Of a stretch of 32,844 nucleotides of DNA, positions 1 through 9,347 are shown piece by piece. The notes beneath the pieces are model-generated. The model was not told the origin of the DNA. It was given only the letters and a program-made list of their open reading frames with translations, and searched no databases. A program made the position numbers and the translations under genes. Positions within the stretch are counted from its first letter, which is position 1. Each line of letters starts with the position of its first letter. This stretch comes from Lachnospiraceae bacterium (GTDB lineage: Bacteria; Bacillota; Clostridia; Lachnospirales; Lachnospiraceae), in the NCBI GenBank assembly GCA_021201665.1, contig JAJQEO010000120.1, positions 1 to 32,844 of the forward strand, in the 5' to 3' direction.

Positions 1-1606
1 GCCCTATGCACTTTCCATCCTCGTAAGCTGTGATGGAGAGTGCGCCGGGCGCACATATCTTGAGCTCGATTATAAATTGTTCGCCGCAGTAGTCAATAAC
101 CAGATCTGTCCTTTCCCGGTTTCTCGTCTGAGCTTCCACATAGCAATTGCCCACGCCGTTAATGATGGGCTTCAGATACAGCATAAAGTAACGTCTTCCG
201 ACATCCTCCAGAAAAGCCTCATCCTGATCTCCGTAAAGATAATCAAAGCTTTCTACAAAACGCTCTAATACCCGTCTGACATTCAAATGTCCGCCTGTCA
301 CAAACTTATTTTTTTCCTGAACACCAAAATCATACATTTTGCTGTCCATAAACTCCTCGGAAATGAACCAGTTATACAGAACTGTCTCAAAAATCCGATT
401 AGATATGACAGCCGATCCATTTGCGTTCTTCACAAACCCAAACATGGCCGCTATTTCAATATACTCATTTAATTCATTGTACTGAACCTGCTTTCCTGTA
501 AAAAGCAATTCATACAGAGTGGTTCGCAGTACCGGGTAATCCCTCACCTTTCCGGTCAGGGACTGGAACAGAGCGTTTGACTCGTTCAGTAAAAGCTTTA
601 CCGCTTCCATCAGGCCTGCTTTGGACCATATCTCAGTTTTATCAGTATACTGAACGTTATCTGCAAGATCCTCATCCATGATCTTGCACAAATCTGACAC
701 CAGAAAAGGATACCCGGATGTATATCCATAAATCAATTCCGACATTTCACTGATGTCCATACCAGTATGATGATCCGACTCATACTGCTTAAGCATCCCA
801 GTAATATCCTCTTTTGTAAAACTCATATCAATTTCAAACTTAGCAGCTATATTCCACGGGCTGTTCTGTTTGTGTTCAGAATCTGGAATCGCCCCCTCCC
901 TGGCGGTCGGCGGATATCCCGCCCGTAGGGCGAGGATGCCACCCGGCGAGGGCAGGTCGCGCCCATCATTGTAAAAACGCTTCGCGTTGGATGGGCGCTC
1001 CGGACGGATCTTTCTTTTCAGATTTCGAATATCATAGAGACCTGCCAGAATCACCGACTGAAAAGCAGGGGTTGTATCCCGGTCAAGATAATACGCCCTC
1101 AGCTGCGCCAGAAAATCCAGAAACACCTGATTATTGGAAGCAGTATCCACTTCATCAATCATCAGGACGATCGGCTTATCCGAAAGCTCACACCAGTCGC
1201 TGAAGCAAAAGAAAAGATCCCCCAGTTTAAAAGCTCCGCTGCTCTGTCCATTTTCTCCTATTCCTGCCATTTTCCTGATTTCCCGGGCAGTTTCGTCCGG
1301 TATCGTGGGAATTCGGCGGATCACTCTGTAAACCTCGCGAGAGAATCCTTTCACAAAATCAGACTCCGTTAAAAAATCCGCCGTACTCATTTTCTGAAAA
1401 TCAAGACTCAGTACCACGTAATCATCTTCCAGATACTTTGCCAATGCACGCAAAGTAGTCGTCTTTCCATACTGTCTGGCACGGTTGATGGAAAAATAAT
1501 CCCCCGCGTCCACCATCTTTTGGATTTCTCTTAATCTGGACTCCAGATCTACCATGTAATGCCTTGCAGGATTGCATGCTCCGGTAACATTAAAAGTTTT
1601 TGCCAT
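1..1606 (-). CDS. AAA-ATPase with C-terminal PD-(D/E)XK-like domain, 3' end outside window
   Basis: The frame is open from the ATG at 1606 to the left edge (535 codons seen, no stop reached). An AGGGAGG ribosome site lies about 10 bases upstream. Near the N-terminus, NRARQYGKTTTL (residues 41-52) is a Walker A-type loop, and PIVLMIDEVD (about 145-154) is Walker B. Near the visible C-terminus, RTDLVIDYCGEQFIIELK has the D...E-x-K pattern of the PD-(D/E)XK nuclease fold. This matches the AAA-ATPase-like/DUF1703-type family that is abundant and multicopy in Clostridia and Bacteroidetes. Its role is not established; mobile-element or defence links are often proposed. Residues 203-241 are not expected in the family and come from an in-frame repeat insertion described separately. 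The gene stands alone behind its own promoter. Confidence 0.85.
   Translation of the reverse strand, partial: MAKTFNVTGACNPARHYMVDLESRLREIQKMVDAGDYFSINRARQYGKTTTLRALAKYLEDDYVVLSLDFQKMSTADFLTESDFVKGFSREVYRVIRRIPTIPDETAREIRKMAGIGENGQSSGAFKLGDLFFCFSDWCELSDKPIVLMIDEVDTASNNQVFLDFLAQLRAYYLDRDTTPAFQSVILAGLYDIRNLKRKIRPERPSNAKRFYNDGRDLPSPGGILALRAGYPPTAREGAIPDSEHKQNSPWNIAAKFEIDMSFTKEDITGMLKQYESDHHTGMDISEMSELIYGYTSGYPFLVSDLCKIMDEDLADNVQYTDKTEIWSKAGLMEAVKLLLNESNALFQSLTGKVRDYPVLRTTLYELLFTGKQVQYNELNEYIEIAAMFGFVKNANGSAVISNRIFETVLYNWFISEEFMDSKMYDFGVQEKNKFVTGGHLNVRRVLERFVESFDYLYGDQDEAFLEDVGRRYFMLYLKPIINGVGNCYVEAQTRNRERTDLVIDYCGEQFIIELKICAPGALSITAYEDGKCIG
882..998 (-). repeat. 117-bp in-frame repeat insertion inside the AAA-ATPase gene
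   Basis: The 117 bp (39 codons) between TCTGGA at 882-887 and TCCGGA at 999-1004 interrupt an otherwise normal ATPase between ...KRKIRP and DSEHKQNSPWN. The near-identical hexamers look like a target duplication. The insert contains inverted pairs (GCGCCCATC with GATGGGCGC at 959-996; GCCC-GTA-GGGC near 921-931) and is much more GC-rich than the flanks. It adds a basic, Gly/Pro-rich peptide and no stop codon. It shares CGAGGATGCC followed closely by ACCCGG with the hairpin at 5634-5778, suggesting one repeat family. Confidence 0.7.
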
Positions 1607-1685
1607 TCGCCGTCACGCCTCCCTTAAGCTGCAATATTATTTCTTTACTGTTCTGAATCAAAACAAGAATCTGTTCTTATCTTTG

Positions 1686-1713
1686 ATTATACATGAAAAT
1701 AACTTCTTTGCAA
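1686..1713 (-). promoter_or_regulatory. Promoter of the AAA-ATPase gene
   Basis: On the minus strand TTGCAA (1708-1713) and TATAAT (1686-1691) are 16 bp apart, about 80 bases upstream of the start codon. This is a good vegetative sigma match. No operator-like repeat was noticed beside it. Confidence 0.6.
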
Positions 1714-1778
1714 TACAAAAAAGTGGATCGGTATTTATTTAAATATTTATAGTCTTATCGTAGTATTCCGCTCATGGA

Positions 1779-1809
1779 AAAGACCTGCCACCGAAATGTG
1801 CAGGTCTTC
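1779..1809 (-). terminator. Terminator after the GH94-like gene pair
   Basis: AAGACCTGC and GCAGGTCTT pair around a loop of about 11 bases and are followed on the minus strand by a short T run. The hairpin lies about 55 bases past the stop of the 1232-residue gene and before the ATPase promoter, so it separates the two transcripts. Confidence 0.7.
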
Positions 1810-1865
1810 TTCATGGATACCATTCATCAAGCACTCAGAACCAAAAGGAATTGCGCTCAACTTAT

Positions 1866-4800
1866 TTAATGTAAAAACACTTCCATCCTTTCCACATTTC
1901 CGTTCCGTACATCCAGCGCAGCTGCCTCCGGCAGGGTACCGGTATCGTATTCCACTTGTAAACTATTCCCTTCTGAACCGCCGGCACTGCCGCTTCCTTC
2001 TTCCGCATCGCAATACCACAGGATCATTTTTTCGATCTCATACTGCCCCGGCAGATAGTCCTTCTGCATCGGGAAATGGTAACGCACAGTAATGTTCCCA
2101 AGGAATTTAGCCTCAACAATGCCGTCCGCCGGAATCAGCCACGCAGGAATAACCGGCTGCAAGGAAAGTGTCAGCGTTCTGTCCTTCTCATTCATCGCAA
2201 AGGGCTGTTTCCCGAACATCATCAGCGTCCACATATGGATGAATTCAGCCGTGGAGCCGCTTAACCGGGCCACAAATCCGCGTCCATGTCTGCGCGGATC
2301 CAGGTTGGCGCTGCTTGCCAGGAAGGACGAGTTTTCATAGACGCTTCTCCCATACACCTTCGGGTCTAAAAATGGCACTGCCGCCGCATGGAAATCCTGG
2401 AAAAATTCTTCATAAAGCCCGGATTTCAGAAGCTCCAGCAGATATTTGTACTCCATGTGCAGCCAAATGGACTCATTTTCCAGCCACCCCGGTGTGAACG
2501 CCCTGCAGCGGCCGAGTTCAAAGGAGCTGCCTGCGAGGGGCTCGTTGACCTTGTACATGGAAAGCTTTTCATCATACAACGCACTTTCCTTTATGCGGCC
2601 ATACAACGCCCTTTTTTCTGATTCCGCCGCCGGAAGCCGCAGCACGTGCACCGGCCCCTCAAGAAAATGCGGAAGACTCACCTGTTCCAAATGAGTCGGC
2701 AGGATTCCTTCGCTGCTCTCCTCATACGACGTCACATTATAATAGAAGTAAGATGGACAAATACCGCCTCCGGCCTCCGTTGCTTTTTGAAGTCCCACGT
2801 TGACCAATTCCAGCCATTCCTGCAGCACCAGCACCAGTGTGCCGGCTTCCAAAACCGTCTTTTCTCCGCTCACCCCGGCATAAACCTGCTGGCGGTACGC
2901 CTCTTTGGCATCGTTGACGCGGTTCCAGAACGAGATAGCCTCTCCTGGCGCAACCAGTGCTTCCCTCTCCTCATGTGCAATTTTCCGGACTTCTTCAAAA
3001 AATTCTGCCAGCTCCGCCAGGGTTTCTACATCCCGCCCATATTTTTTCAGAGAGCAGATTGTATATTCCAGATTGCGGGAGAGCTCGCCAAGCTCGCAGA
3101 CCGAGGAGCCTAAAAGCCCCGGAAGACCATTGAGCGCGTCATACCAGCCCGGCTTGCCGCCCTCCATCTCAATTCCCATACCGTAAGCATCCAGCGCGGC
3201 AAACTTTGTCACGCAGAGCATCACCAGCTTCTCCATAATGCTTGCGTGAATTACCTGGCCTTTGCCATACGCGTCACAGAGCAGCAGCTCATTCTCGCAT
3301 CCCGGCTCTGCCTCCAGGCCTTCGATGAGGGAATGATACTGACGGATCCCATTCTCCGTTTTTTCGTAACGTTTCCGCCTCTCCAGTACGCCTGCCTGCG
3401 GACGGAACCAGGTACACGCCGGTTCAAAAAGCAGTTCTTCCTCTTTTTCTGGAAAAACACGCAGATAATTTTCGATCAGATCCAGATTGTAAATCCAGTG
3501 ATCTGTCCAGTAGCCCTCTCCAAACTTCCCGTTCACCAAAGGAGTCGCCAACGAAAGACATTTTGAAAAAAGTGCTTCAATACGGGCATCTGCTTCCTGC
3601 TGCAGAGTATCCCCCAGGATCGTTTCCGGCTGTCTTTCCATTGAATGCATTTCCGTTGTGTGCGTTTCCGTTGTGTGCGTTTCCTGCTGTGTTTTCGCAG
3701 AATTCTGCGCAAATGAAGAGGATTCCTGGTATTCCGGTTCCTGATACTCCGCTGATATTTTCTCAGAAATCATGCGGTAAAGGCTTCCCGGCGTGAATGT
3801 GAATGTTCCTCCCGGTTTCGAAATATCTTCTTTATAACATCCGCTGACATCATTTGTCCGGTCATCATTTTTCCGGCTGTCTACGGTATCCGGATTTTTC
3901 TTCTCCGCCTGTGAAGCTTCTTCCGGGAACAGCTCCGGACACGCAGCTTTGTCCAGCTCATAGGTAATCTTCTCGATTCCGAGCGGATTGTACCCGTCCG
4001 GCTGAAGCAGTGAGTAAAACGCGCGGACATTAAAATCTCCCACAAACGGGAAAAACAGCGGATCGCAGCGGCGATTCTGGTTAACATCACGGAAATTCCC
4101 ATTCCCCTGTGAATAAAATTCCGGCATTAACGAAAAATAATTGTATTCCCGCTCCAGGTCACCATGTTTTCTTGAATAAACGTAGAAAACCTTTGCCATC
4201 GGGATCGGCTCTTTCCTTTGTTCAGAATCCGTTAATGGTTCGCAGCATTCCGCAGTTTTTCCAGATGTCATAGATAAATCGGTGTCGCCACATTTTTCCG
4301 TTTTTCTGAATGGTTCAGATGGATTGCCATGCTTTTTCGTCTTTCCCAGCAGCACCGGTGCGCCGCCGCGCAGGGCATTGTCCATAAAGGTATAGCGGCA
4401 ATATTCGTCAAACACCGGATCCGCCGTGCGGCAGTCCATGTGTGCGCCAAGCTCTTCGGCAAGGCTGTCTGCGATCGTCCTTTTTTCAGAAAAGAAAGCT
4501 GCGTTTAAGCGCTTCTTACCAAACTTTTTCAGTTCTTTCATGCGCTCTGCCTGGCCGATTAATTCATACAGAGTCACCGACTCTCCTGGCCGCAGGGTTT
4601 TCTTGATCCCGAAAAAGCTGCACGGGAACTGATTCTGGCGCATCTGGTGATGTGCGTATACCCCATCCAGTCCATCCAGCGCGAAGGTCACCGGAGTTCC
4701 CAGGGAGCTGTCATAGGCAAAGACCGCCTCCGGATCCGCCACTGCCTTCAACCGCGAGCCATCCGCAGTCGTGCCTATGGAAAAATTCGCGCCTTCCACC

Positions 4801-5564
4801 GCACGCACCACTGTCGAATCGCCCATGCTCGCCCGCACCCGGCAGCAGGTGATTTCATCCTCGATCACCTCCGACTCCATCCAGGCCTTCGAAAGCTCCT
4901 TCATCATTTTCGTCATCTCAATCGACAGGCCATAAGGCACCACGGCCGGCATTCCGTCAAGGATTTCCAGGACGATTGTTTCTGCGTCTGCATCCCTGCT
5001 TTCAGGCGTTTTTTCTGAAAATGCGTTTCCATTTTCGCAGCCTGAGCCATGAACCATCTCTGTTTGCGCAGCATGTGCAACAGCTTCCGGCTGTGTGTCT
5101 GCTGCCTTGCAGCTTTCATAGTCCCGCTCCTGCGTCTTCTCACCCACATAGGTCACCTTCACCGTGCGGACCAGTGCGCCAAGCTCCTCATTCGGAAGCG
5201 TGAAATAGGAGACCTCCGTCCGAATTCCCGCCTCCTCACAGGAAATCTCCAGACTGTTTTTTAAAATCCGCATCTGATGCGGCTGCTCCTCATCCGCAAA
5301 CGGCTCCATGAATTTCCCGTTCACACGCAAAAATGTGCGGAAACCCGTGCGCTTCACATTCTGATAGGCATCCTGCGCCGGATAAAACTCCATTATCGCC
5401 TTATCCTTATTCTCTGCACCAAAGCTCACCACACATTGTCCGCGGTTCACATAATAGCACCACAGCGGAATCCCCCGCACCCCGGAAATTCCCGGCAAAA
5501 AACTCGCAAATGTTGGTTTCTTTCCATAATTTTCCATCACAAAGGATGCTGCTTTCCTGTCCAT
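1866..5564 (-). CDS. GH94-like (cellobiose phosphorylase-type) protein, 1232 residues
   Basis: Large cytoplasmic protein without a signal peptide. The start is set at 5564, where AAGGAGGAGAATAC precedes ATG, instead of the upstream in-frame ATG at 5603. The N-terminal part is a beta-sandwich-like region (GIPLWCYYVNRGQ, GFRTFLRVNGKFMEPF). The C-terminal half has the (alpha/alpha)6-barrel signatures FGEGYWTDHWIYNLDLIENY (about 681-700), GKPGWYDALNGLPGLLGS (803-820, probable acid Asp) and a closing beta domain. Related proteins are annotated as cellobiose phosphorylase or GH36-type glycosyl hydrolase domain proteins. The sugar substrate cannot be read from sequence. Four hydrophilic low-complexity stretches (about 152-192, 409-455, 550-585, 605-650) interrupt the fold; the last includes THTTETHTTE encoded by a 15-bp tandem repeat near 3650-3690. 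It follows a second GH94-like gene and is probably co-transcribed. Confidence 0.8.
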   Translation of the reverse strand: MDRKAASFVMENYGKKPTFASFLPGISGVRGIPLWCYYVNRGQCVVSFGAENKDKAIMEFYPAQDAYQNVKRTGFRTFLRVNGKFMEPFADEEQPHQMRILKNSLEISCEEAGIRTEVSYFTLPNEELGALVRTVKVTYVGEKTQERDYESCKAADTQPEAVAHAAQTEMVHGSGCENGNAFSEKTPESRDADAETIVLEILDGMPAVVPYGLSIEMTKMMKELSKAWMESEVIEDEITCCRVRASMGDSTVVRAVEGANFSIGTTADGSRLKAVADPEAVFAYDSSLGTPVTFALDGLDGVYAHHQMRQNQFPCSFFGIKKTLRPGESVTLYELIGQAERMKELKKFGKKRLNAAFFSEKRTIADSLAEELGAHMDCRTADPVFDEYCRYTFMDNALRGGAPVLLGKTKKHGNPSEPFRKTEKCGDTDLSMTSGKTAECCEPLTDSEQRKEPIPMAKVFYVYSRKHGDLEREYNYFSLMPEFYSQGNGNFRDVNQNRRCDPLFFPFVGDFNVRAFYSLLQPDGYNPLGIEKITYELDKAACPELFPEEASQAEKKNPDTVDSRKNDDRTNDVSGCYKEDISKPGGTFTFTPGSLYRMISEKISAEYQEPEYQESSSFAQNSAKTQQETHTTETHTTEMHSMERQPETILGDTLQQEADARIEALFSKCLSLATPLVNGKFGEGYWTDHWIYNLDLIENYLRVFPEKEEELLFEPACTWFRPQAGVLERRKRYEKTENGIRQYHSLIEGLEAEPGCENELLLCDAYGKGQVIHASIMEKLVMLCVTKFAALDAYGMGIEMEGGKPGWYDALNGLPGLLGSSVCELGELSRNLEYTICSLKKYGRDVETLAELAEFFEEVRKIAHEEREALVAPGEAISFWNRVNDAKEAYRQQVYAGVSGEKTVLEAGTLVLVLQEWLELVNVGLQKATEAGGGICPSYFYYNVTSYEESSEGILPTHLEQVSLPHFLEGPVHVLRLPAAESEKRALYGRIKESALYDEKLSMYKVNEPLAGSSFELGRCRAFTPGWLENESIWLHMEYKYLLELLKSGLYEEFFQDFHAAAVPFLDPKVYGRSVYENSSFLASSANLDPRRHGRGFVARLSGSTAEFIHMWTLMMFGKQPFAMNEKDRTLTLSLQPVIPAWLIPADGIVEAKFLGNITVRYHFPMQKDYLPGQYEIEKMILWYCDAEEGSGSAGGSEGNSLQVEYDTGTLPEAAALDVRNGNVERMEVFLH

Positions 5565-5633
5565 GTATTCTCCTCCTTGCTTCATTTCTGTCATAGCTGA
5601 CATTTATATCCATTTCAAGGCTCACCTCGCACA

Positions 5634-5778
5634 GCGAGCCCGGGTATAGGACATCCGAGGACTATTAAAACGGCGTCGGCCCTTAGCGAAATCGAGCGTC
5701 AGCGAAGATTGAGCTTAGTGCCGCTACGCCGTTTTATAAGCGCGAGCGTGTCCGAGGATGCCCTATACCCGGGCTCGC
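5634..5778. repeat. Long imperfect hairpin between the two GH94-like genes
   Basis: GCGAGCCCGGGTATAGG (5634-5650) and CCTATACCCGGGCTCGC (5762-5778) are perfect 17-bp arms. Inner arms TAAAACGGCGT (5666-5676) and ACGCCGTTTTA (5726-5736) continue the stem. The left inner arm lies in a 21-base copy (5662-5682, 20 of 21 identical) of the 3' end and stop codon of the upstream gene at 5801-5821. In the intercistronic RNA this would form a large stem that could stabilise or attenuate the downstream message. Confidence 0.8.
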
Positions 5779-5803
5779 GTCTGTTATATGTACCCCTCCT
5801 CTA

Positions 5804-8800
5804 TTAAAATGGCGTCGGCCCCAATTCCACTTCCACTGACACCGGCGTCCCCATACTAAGCCGCCCGATTTCCTCCGCTGACATCCGGAACGAAGGCTCC
5901 GCTTCAGGAATGGTCTGTGCTCTGCCATTAATCCACACCTTTTTTATCGCGTACGCGCCGTATGCAAGTCCTTCCGGATTGCAATAAACGATGTGCCAGC
6001 TTCTATGCGCAAAATCCGTATGCAGCCATGCGCGCCCCCCGGCGTCAAACTGGCTCTTTTGCAGCTTCGGCTCCAGCAGCAAGTCTCCATATTCGCCGCG
6101 CACACCGAACATCTGTGTGACCACCGTCATCAGCATCCAGCTCGCGGCACCAGTCAGATAGTGATACATGCCTCTGCCGCGGTCGTTAAAATATTCCGGT
6201 ATCCCCGGATAAATCCGGCTCATCTCAAACTCTGATGCCTGCTCATACAGGCTGTTCAGCGCCTGAAAGCCTTCTTTTGCAAAACCGCGCCGATACAGAG
6301 CGTTGCCAAACATCACCGCCATGTGGGAAAAAACTGCCCCATTTTCCTTATGTCCGTAGGCAAACCCAAACATTCTCCCCAGATCCGTCTTTACTTCTTT
6401 AAAATCCGTATTCAGCCGATAGCCGCCCAGGCGTTTTTCATAGAGCAGCCGGTCTGCCGCGCGGACGATCTGCTCCGTCTGCCCGTCGGTCGCGGTTCCG
6501 GACATAATGGTGAAGACCTGTCCGGTCAGCATCATCCGGCGTTCTTCGCCGAAAATTCCCTCCACCGCATTTCCGTGGTTATCATAGTAACTGTTGAACC
6601 AGCCATCCTCCTGTTCCTGAATCCACTCGTTCTTGCGGATGTGTCTGCGTATCTCATCCGCCATTTTCTGGAGGATCTCAGCAGCGTACCCGGTATCCAG
6701 AAAAGCGCTTCGTCCCGACACGGTCGGATAGCAGGATTCGCAGTAGGTACGAAGCACCACCTGTTTCTTTTGAACCGCTGTCTTCTGGTGTTCCGGCTTC
6801 CGAATTTCTGCATTCTGGCTATCCAAATCCCGGTTCTCTGTGGACTGATTATCTGAATCCCGGCCACCGGAATCCCCGCCGTCTGTGACCTGGTCATCTG
6901 CTTCCCGGCTACTGGAATCCCTGCCGTCTGTGACCTGGTCATCTGCTCCCTGTTCCGGCTTCCACTGCCCTGACGTTTCAAACCCTGTAAAGAGGATTTC
7001 CATCTCCTGCGAAATCTCCAGCTTCGTCATCCCTGTTTTTTCCTTCAGCTTCAGAAGGATTTCCGAAAGTGTCTCCAGATTCATTGCGTAAGCCGCTGTA
7101 AATGCCACACTTTCCCCGCGCTCTGAAGCCATGTCGAGAGCGTCATTCCAGTCCGCATCGCGCAGTCGAATGTGATCATGCTCCCCTCTTTCGTAAAAAG
7201 CTGTCATATTCTGAACCAGCAGATGCTCCAGTACCGTCCCGGTATGGACTTTTCCATTCCGATCCCGGAGTACTGGTCTGTGATCTGCTCCGCATTTGCT
7301 GCAGGATTTTCCTGAAGTGCCAGAAGCCTTCAGCATTTCATCTGTCTTTTCATCTATATCATCGTCCGCCCTTTCATCTGTCTTTTCACCTTTTTCTTCG
7401 TCCGCCCTTTCATCTGGTTTTTTCTCCGGCTTTTCATCTGGATTTACAGCGGAATCCCAATCCCTGTCTATCGCCGTCCCCCGCATTTCCTGCCGGTCTT
7501 TAAAATAGGTACATTCTTTGAGCAGCACCGAGAAATCCCCGGTCTGATCCAGATAAAATTTCACTGTAAACAGCGGCCAGAATCCGTGGTCCATCCAGAC
7601 GCGGGTAATGTTGTTGCGGTCAGCGATAAACTCTCCGGGACGGCTGCCGATAATCGTCGCATTCGTGCCGTCAAACCTCACACCGCCGCAATTGTCAATA
7701 ATCATCTGCCGCACGCCGTCTGGGTTCATGATCAGAAGGGCCAGACAGTCCTGCCAGAGATCCCGCCATCCGCGTCCGCCTTTTCCATAATCATGGTGCG
7801 GCAAAAATGAGCAGCCATAGATGCGGCGCAGAATCGGCTGAAAGGTCACCCAGTACATCCAGTGGTCAAATCTGGCATCGCCGCTCTTCATCCGCACCCG
7901 GATCCGGCTGTTCCAGTAATCCTTTGTCATCTGCAGTGCGTTCTTTGCATCCGCGAGAGTCCGGATCGAGCCTGTTCCCGGCCAACCGGATTGCCCCTCC
8001 CGTGCATGATCCACATCCGTAAATGACCGGATTGAGCCGGTTTCTGTCTGCCCAGCCTGCTCGTGCTGCATTTCCCGGGCATCTGCAAATGCTCCGGTTT
8101 CATTAGATTTCAACTGTCCCGACTGTGTACTCTGCACATGCGCTGCATCCGCAGACATTCGCAAAGTGTCGAAGTCCTGCAGAATGCTCTTTTTCTCAGT
8201 GCCATCCACACGGCACAAAAATTTTTTCGAATAGGCGGCACATTCTTCCCTCGAAGCGCAGTAAGGCGGCATTTCTTCTAACATCCCAATCCGGATCAGA
8301 TAGGCGGCCTCTTTTCCCGGCTGCAGCGTCACGTCCGCAAAGCGCAGTGCACCGATGGACTCATAGCCGGCATAATTCTGCCCCGGCTCCTCAAAGGGCA
8401 GATTGCGCACGACCTTCTCCGGCCAGAGAAGGCTTCCGCCTTCCCCGACAAAGTCCTCCAGCACCGGGCAAAAGCCGATGGGCTTTGCACCAGTCCCGTC
8501 GCAGCCGGTCACAAAATAAGTCTTCGTATTGCGCTGATGTCCGCGCTCATCAAAGGTCAGCGTGGGATGTACAAATACCCCATCCTCTGTCGTATATATC
8601 CGATGCAGCAGACTCGTGACATGCCGGTGATCGCGGATATTATCCGCACTCCTCGCATAAAGCGGCACTGCGGCAATCGGTGAGAAACGCACCGGGCAGT
8701 CGCCGGCGTTTCTGATCTGCACCACCATCATCTCCGCGAGTTCATCCACCACCGGCACAAAGCTGGTAATCTCCGCCTCCAGATGCGTCCTTCCATCTCT

Positions 8801-9256
8801 CCGGGTGACACTCTGCCACATCGGTCCGGCCGTAAGCACCACACTGTTCCGATTACCACTGTCCGTCTTATTTCTGCTATTTTTCTCAGAAGCTTCAGCA
8901 GAACCCTCCAGTTTATCACAGTCAGGATTTTCTCCACTTCTTTCTTCCGTATCCGTAGGACAGGCCGAAAACCGCTCCATCTCAGTCATGGCAGAATTGC
9001 CCACAGCTGACCAGCAGACGCCGTCTTCTGTCACACACCAGAAATTTCGTCCCGCCTTTGATTCCGCCAGATCCTCCGCGCTCACAGGCTGAAGAACAAA
9101 GGTATTCTGATCCAGCTTCAGATCCCCGCACAGCTTCGGTGTCACTGCGCCCTTTACTCCATTTTCACCCGCTATCGGGAAATAGAGATATCCCGTCTGA
9201 TCCGGATTTTGCAGCCGGAAGGTTCCCTTTTCGTCTAAATACTCATATCCGCTCAT
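5804..9256 (-). CDS. GH94 family sugar phosphorylase-type protein, 1150 residues
   Basis: The start at 9256 follows GGAGGAAAATGG. GH94 enzymes phosphorolyse beta-linked disaccharides or oligosaccharides in the cytoplasm. Family signatures seen: an N-terminal beta domain (GYLYFPIAGENG), then GKGGRGWRDLWQDCLALL (about 491-508), FDGTNATIIGSRPGEFIADR (528-547), DADWNDALDMASERGESVAF (700-719, with the catalytic-type Asp of DWND), and a C-terminal part with GIPEYFNDRGRGMYHYLTGA. Normal relatives run about 800-1000 residues. Here extra Asp/Glu/Ser/Lys-rich blocks lie at about 97-140, 372-440, 600-660 and 770-832. Two of them carry internal tandem repeats (45-bp period at 6878-6945; repeated GTCCGCCCTTTCATCTG near 7365-7415). 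It is the first gene of the pair. A TATAAT-like box lies at 9278-9283 beside a hairpin repeat. Substrate unknown. Confidence 0.85.
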   Translation of the reverse strand: MSGYEYLDEKGTFRLQNPDQTGYLYFPIAGENGVKGAVTPKLCGDLKLDQNTFVLQPVSAEDLAESKAGRNFWCVTEDGVCWSAVGNSAMTEMERFSACPTDTEERSGENPDCDKLEGSAEASEKNSRNKTDSGNRNSVVLTAGPMWQSVTRRDGRTHLEAEITSFVPVVDELAEMMVVQIRNAGDCPVRFSPIAAVPLYARSADNIRDHRHVTSLLHRIYTTEDGVFVHPTLTFDERGHQRNTKTYFVTGCDGTGAKPIGFCPVLEDFVGEGGSLLWPEKVVRNLPFEEPGQNYAGYESIGALRFADVTLQPGKEAAYLIRIGMLEEMPPYCASREECAAYSKKFLCRVDGTEKKSILQDFDTLRMSADAAHVQSTQSGQLKSNETGAFADAREMQHEQAGQTETGSIRSFTDVDHAREGQSGWPGTGSIRTLADAKNALQMTKDYWNSRIRVRMKSGDARFDHWMYWVTFQPILRRIYGCSFLPHHDYGKGGRGWRDLWQDCLALLIMNPDGVRQMIIDNCGGVRFDGTNATIIGSRPGEFIADRNNITRVWMDHGFWPLFTVKFYLDQTGDFSVLLKECTYFKDRQEMRGTAIDRDWDSAVNPDEKPEKKPDERADEEKGEKTDERADDDIDEKTDEMLKASGTSGKSCSKCGADHRPVLRDRNGKVHTGTVLEHLLVQNMTAFYERGEHDHIRLRDADWNDALDMASERGESVAFTAAYAMNLETLSEILLKLKEKTGMTKLEISQEMEILFTGFETSGQWKPEQGADDQVTDGRDSSSREADDQVTDGGDSGGRDSDNQSTENRDLDSQNAEIRKPEHQKTAVQKKQVVLRTYCESCYPTVSGRSAFLDTGYAAEILQKMADEIRRHIRKNEWIQEQEDGWFNSYYDNHGNAVEGIFGEERRMMLTGQVFTIMSGTATDGQTEQIVRAADRLLYEKRLGGYRLNTDFKEVKTDLGRMFGFAYGHKENGAVFSHMAVMFGNALYRRGFAKEGFQALNSLYEQASEFEMSRIYPGIPEYFNDRGRGMYHYLTGAASWMLMTVVTQMFGVRGEYGDLLLEPKLQKSQFDAGGRAWLHTDFAHRSWHIVYCNPEGLAYGAYAIKKVWINGRAQTIPEAEPSFRMSAEEIGRLSMGTPVSVEVELGPTPF

Positions 9257-9287
9257 CCATTTTCCTCCATCCGGTTTATTATATTCT

Positions 9288-9340
9288 CGCGCCTGTGCCA
9301 GGCGCGGGTAGCGAAGCTACTATTTCCTTTCGCGCCTGTG
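9288..9340. repeat. Short tandem-hairpin repeat upstream of the GH94 pair
   Basis: CGCGCCTG-TGC-CAGGCGCG (9288-9306) is followed by GTAGC-GAA-GCTAC (9308-9320) and then a second CGCGCCTGTG (9331-9340). It sits between the ung terminator and the first GH94-like gene. It resembles REP-type intergenic repeats more than a protein-binding operator. Confidence 0.5.
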
Positions 9341-9347
9341 TACATCA

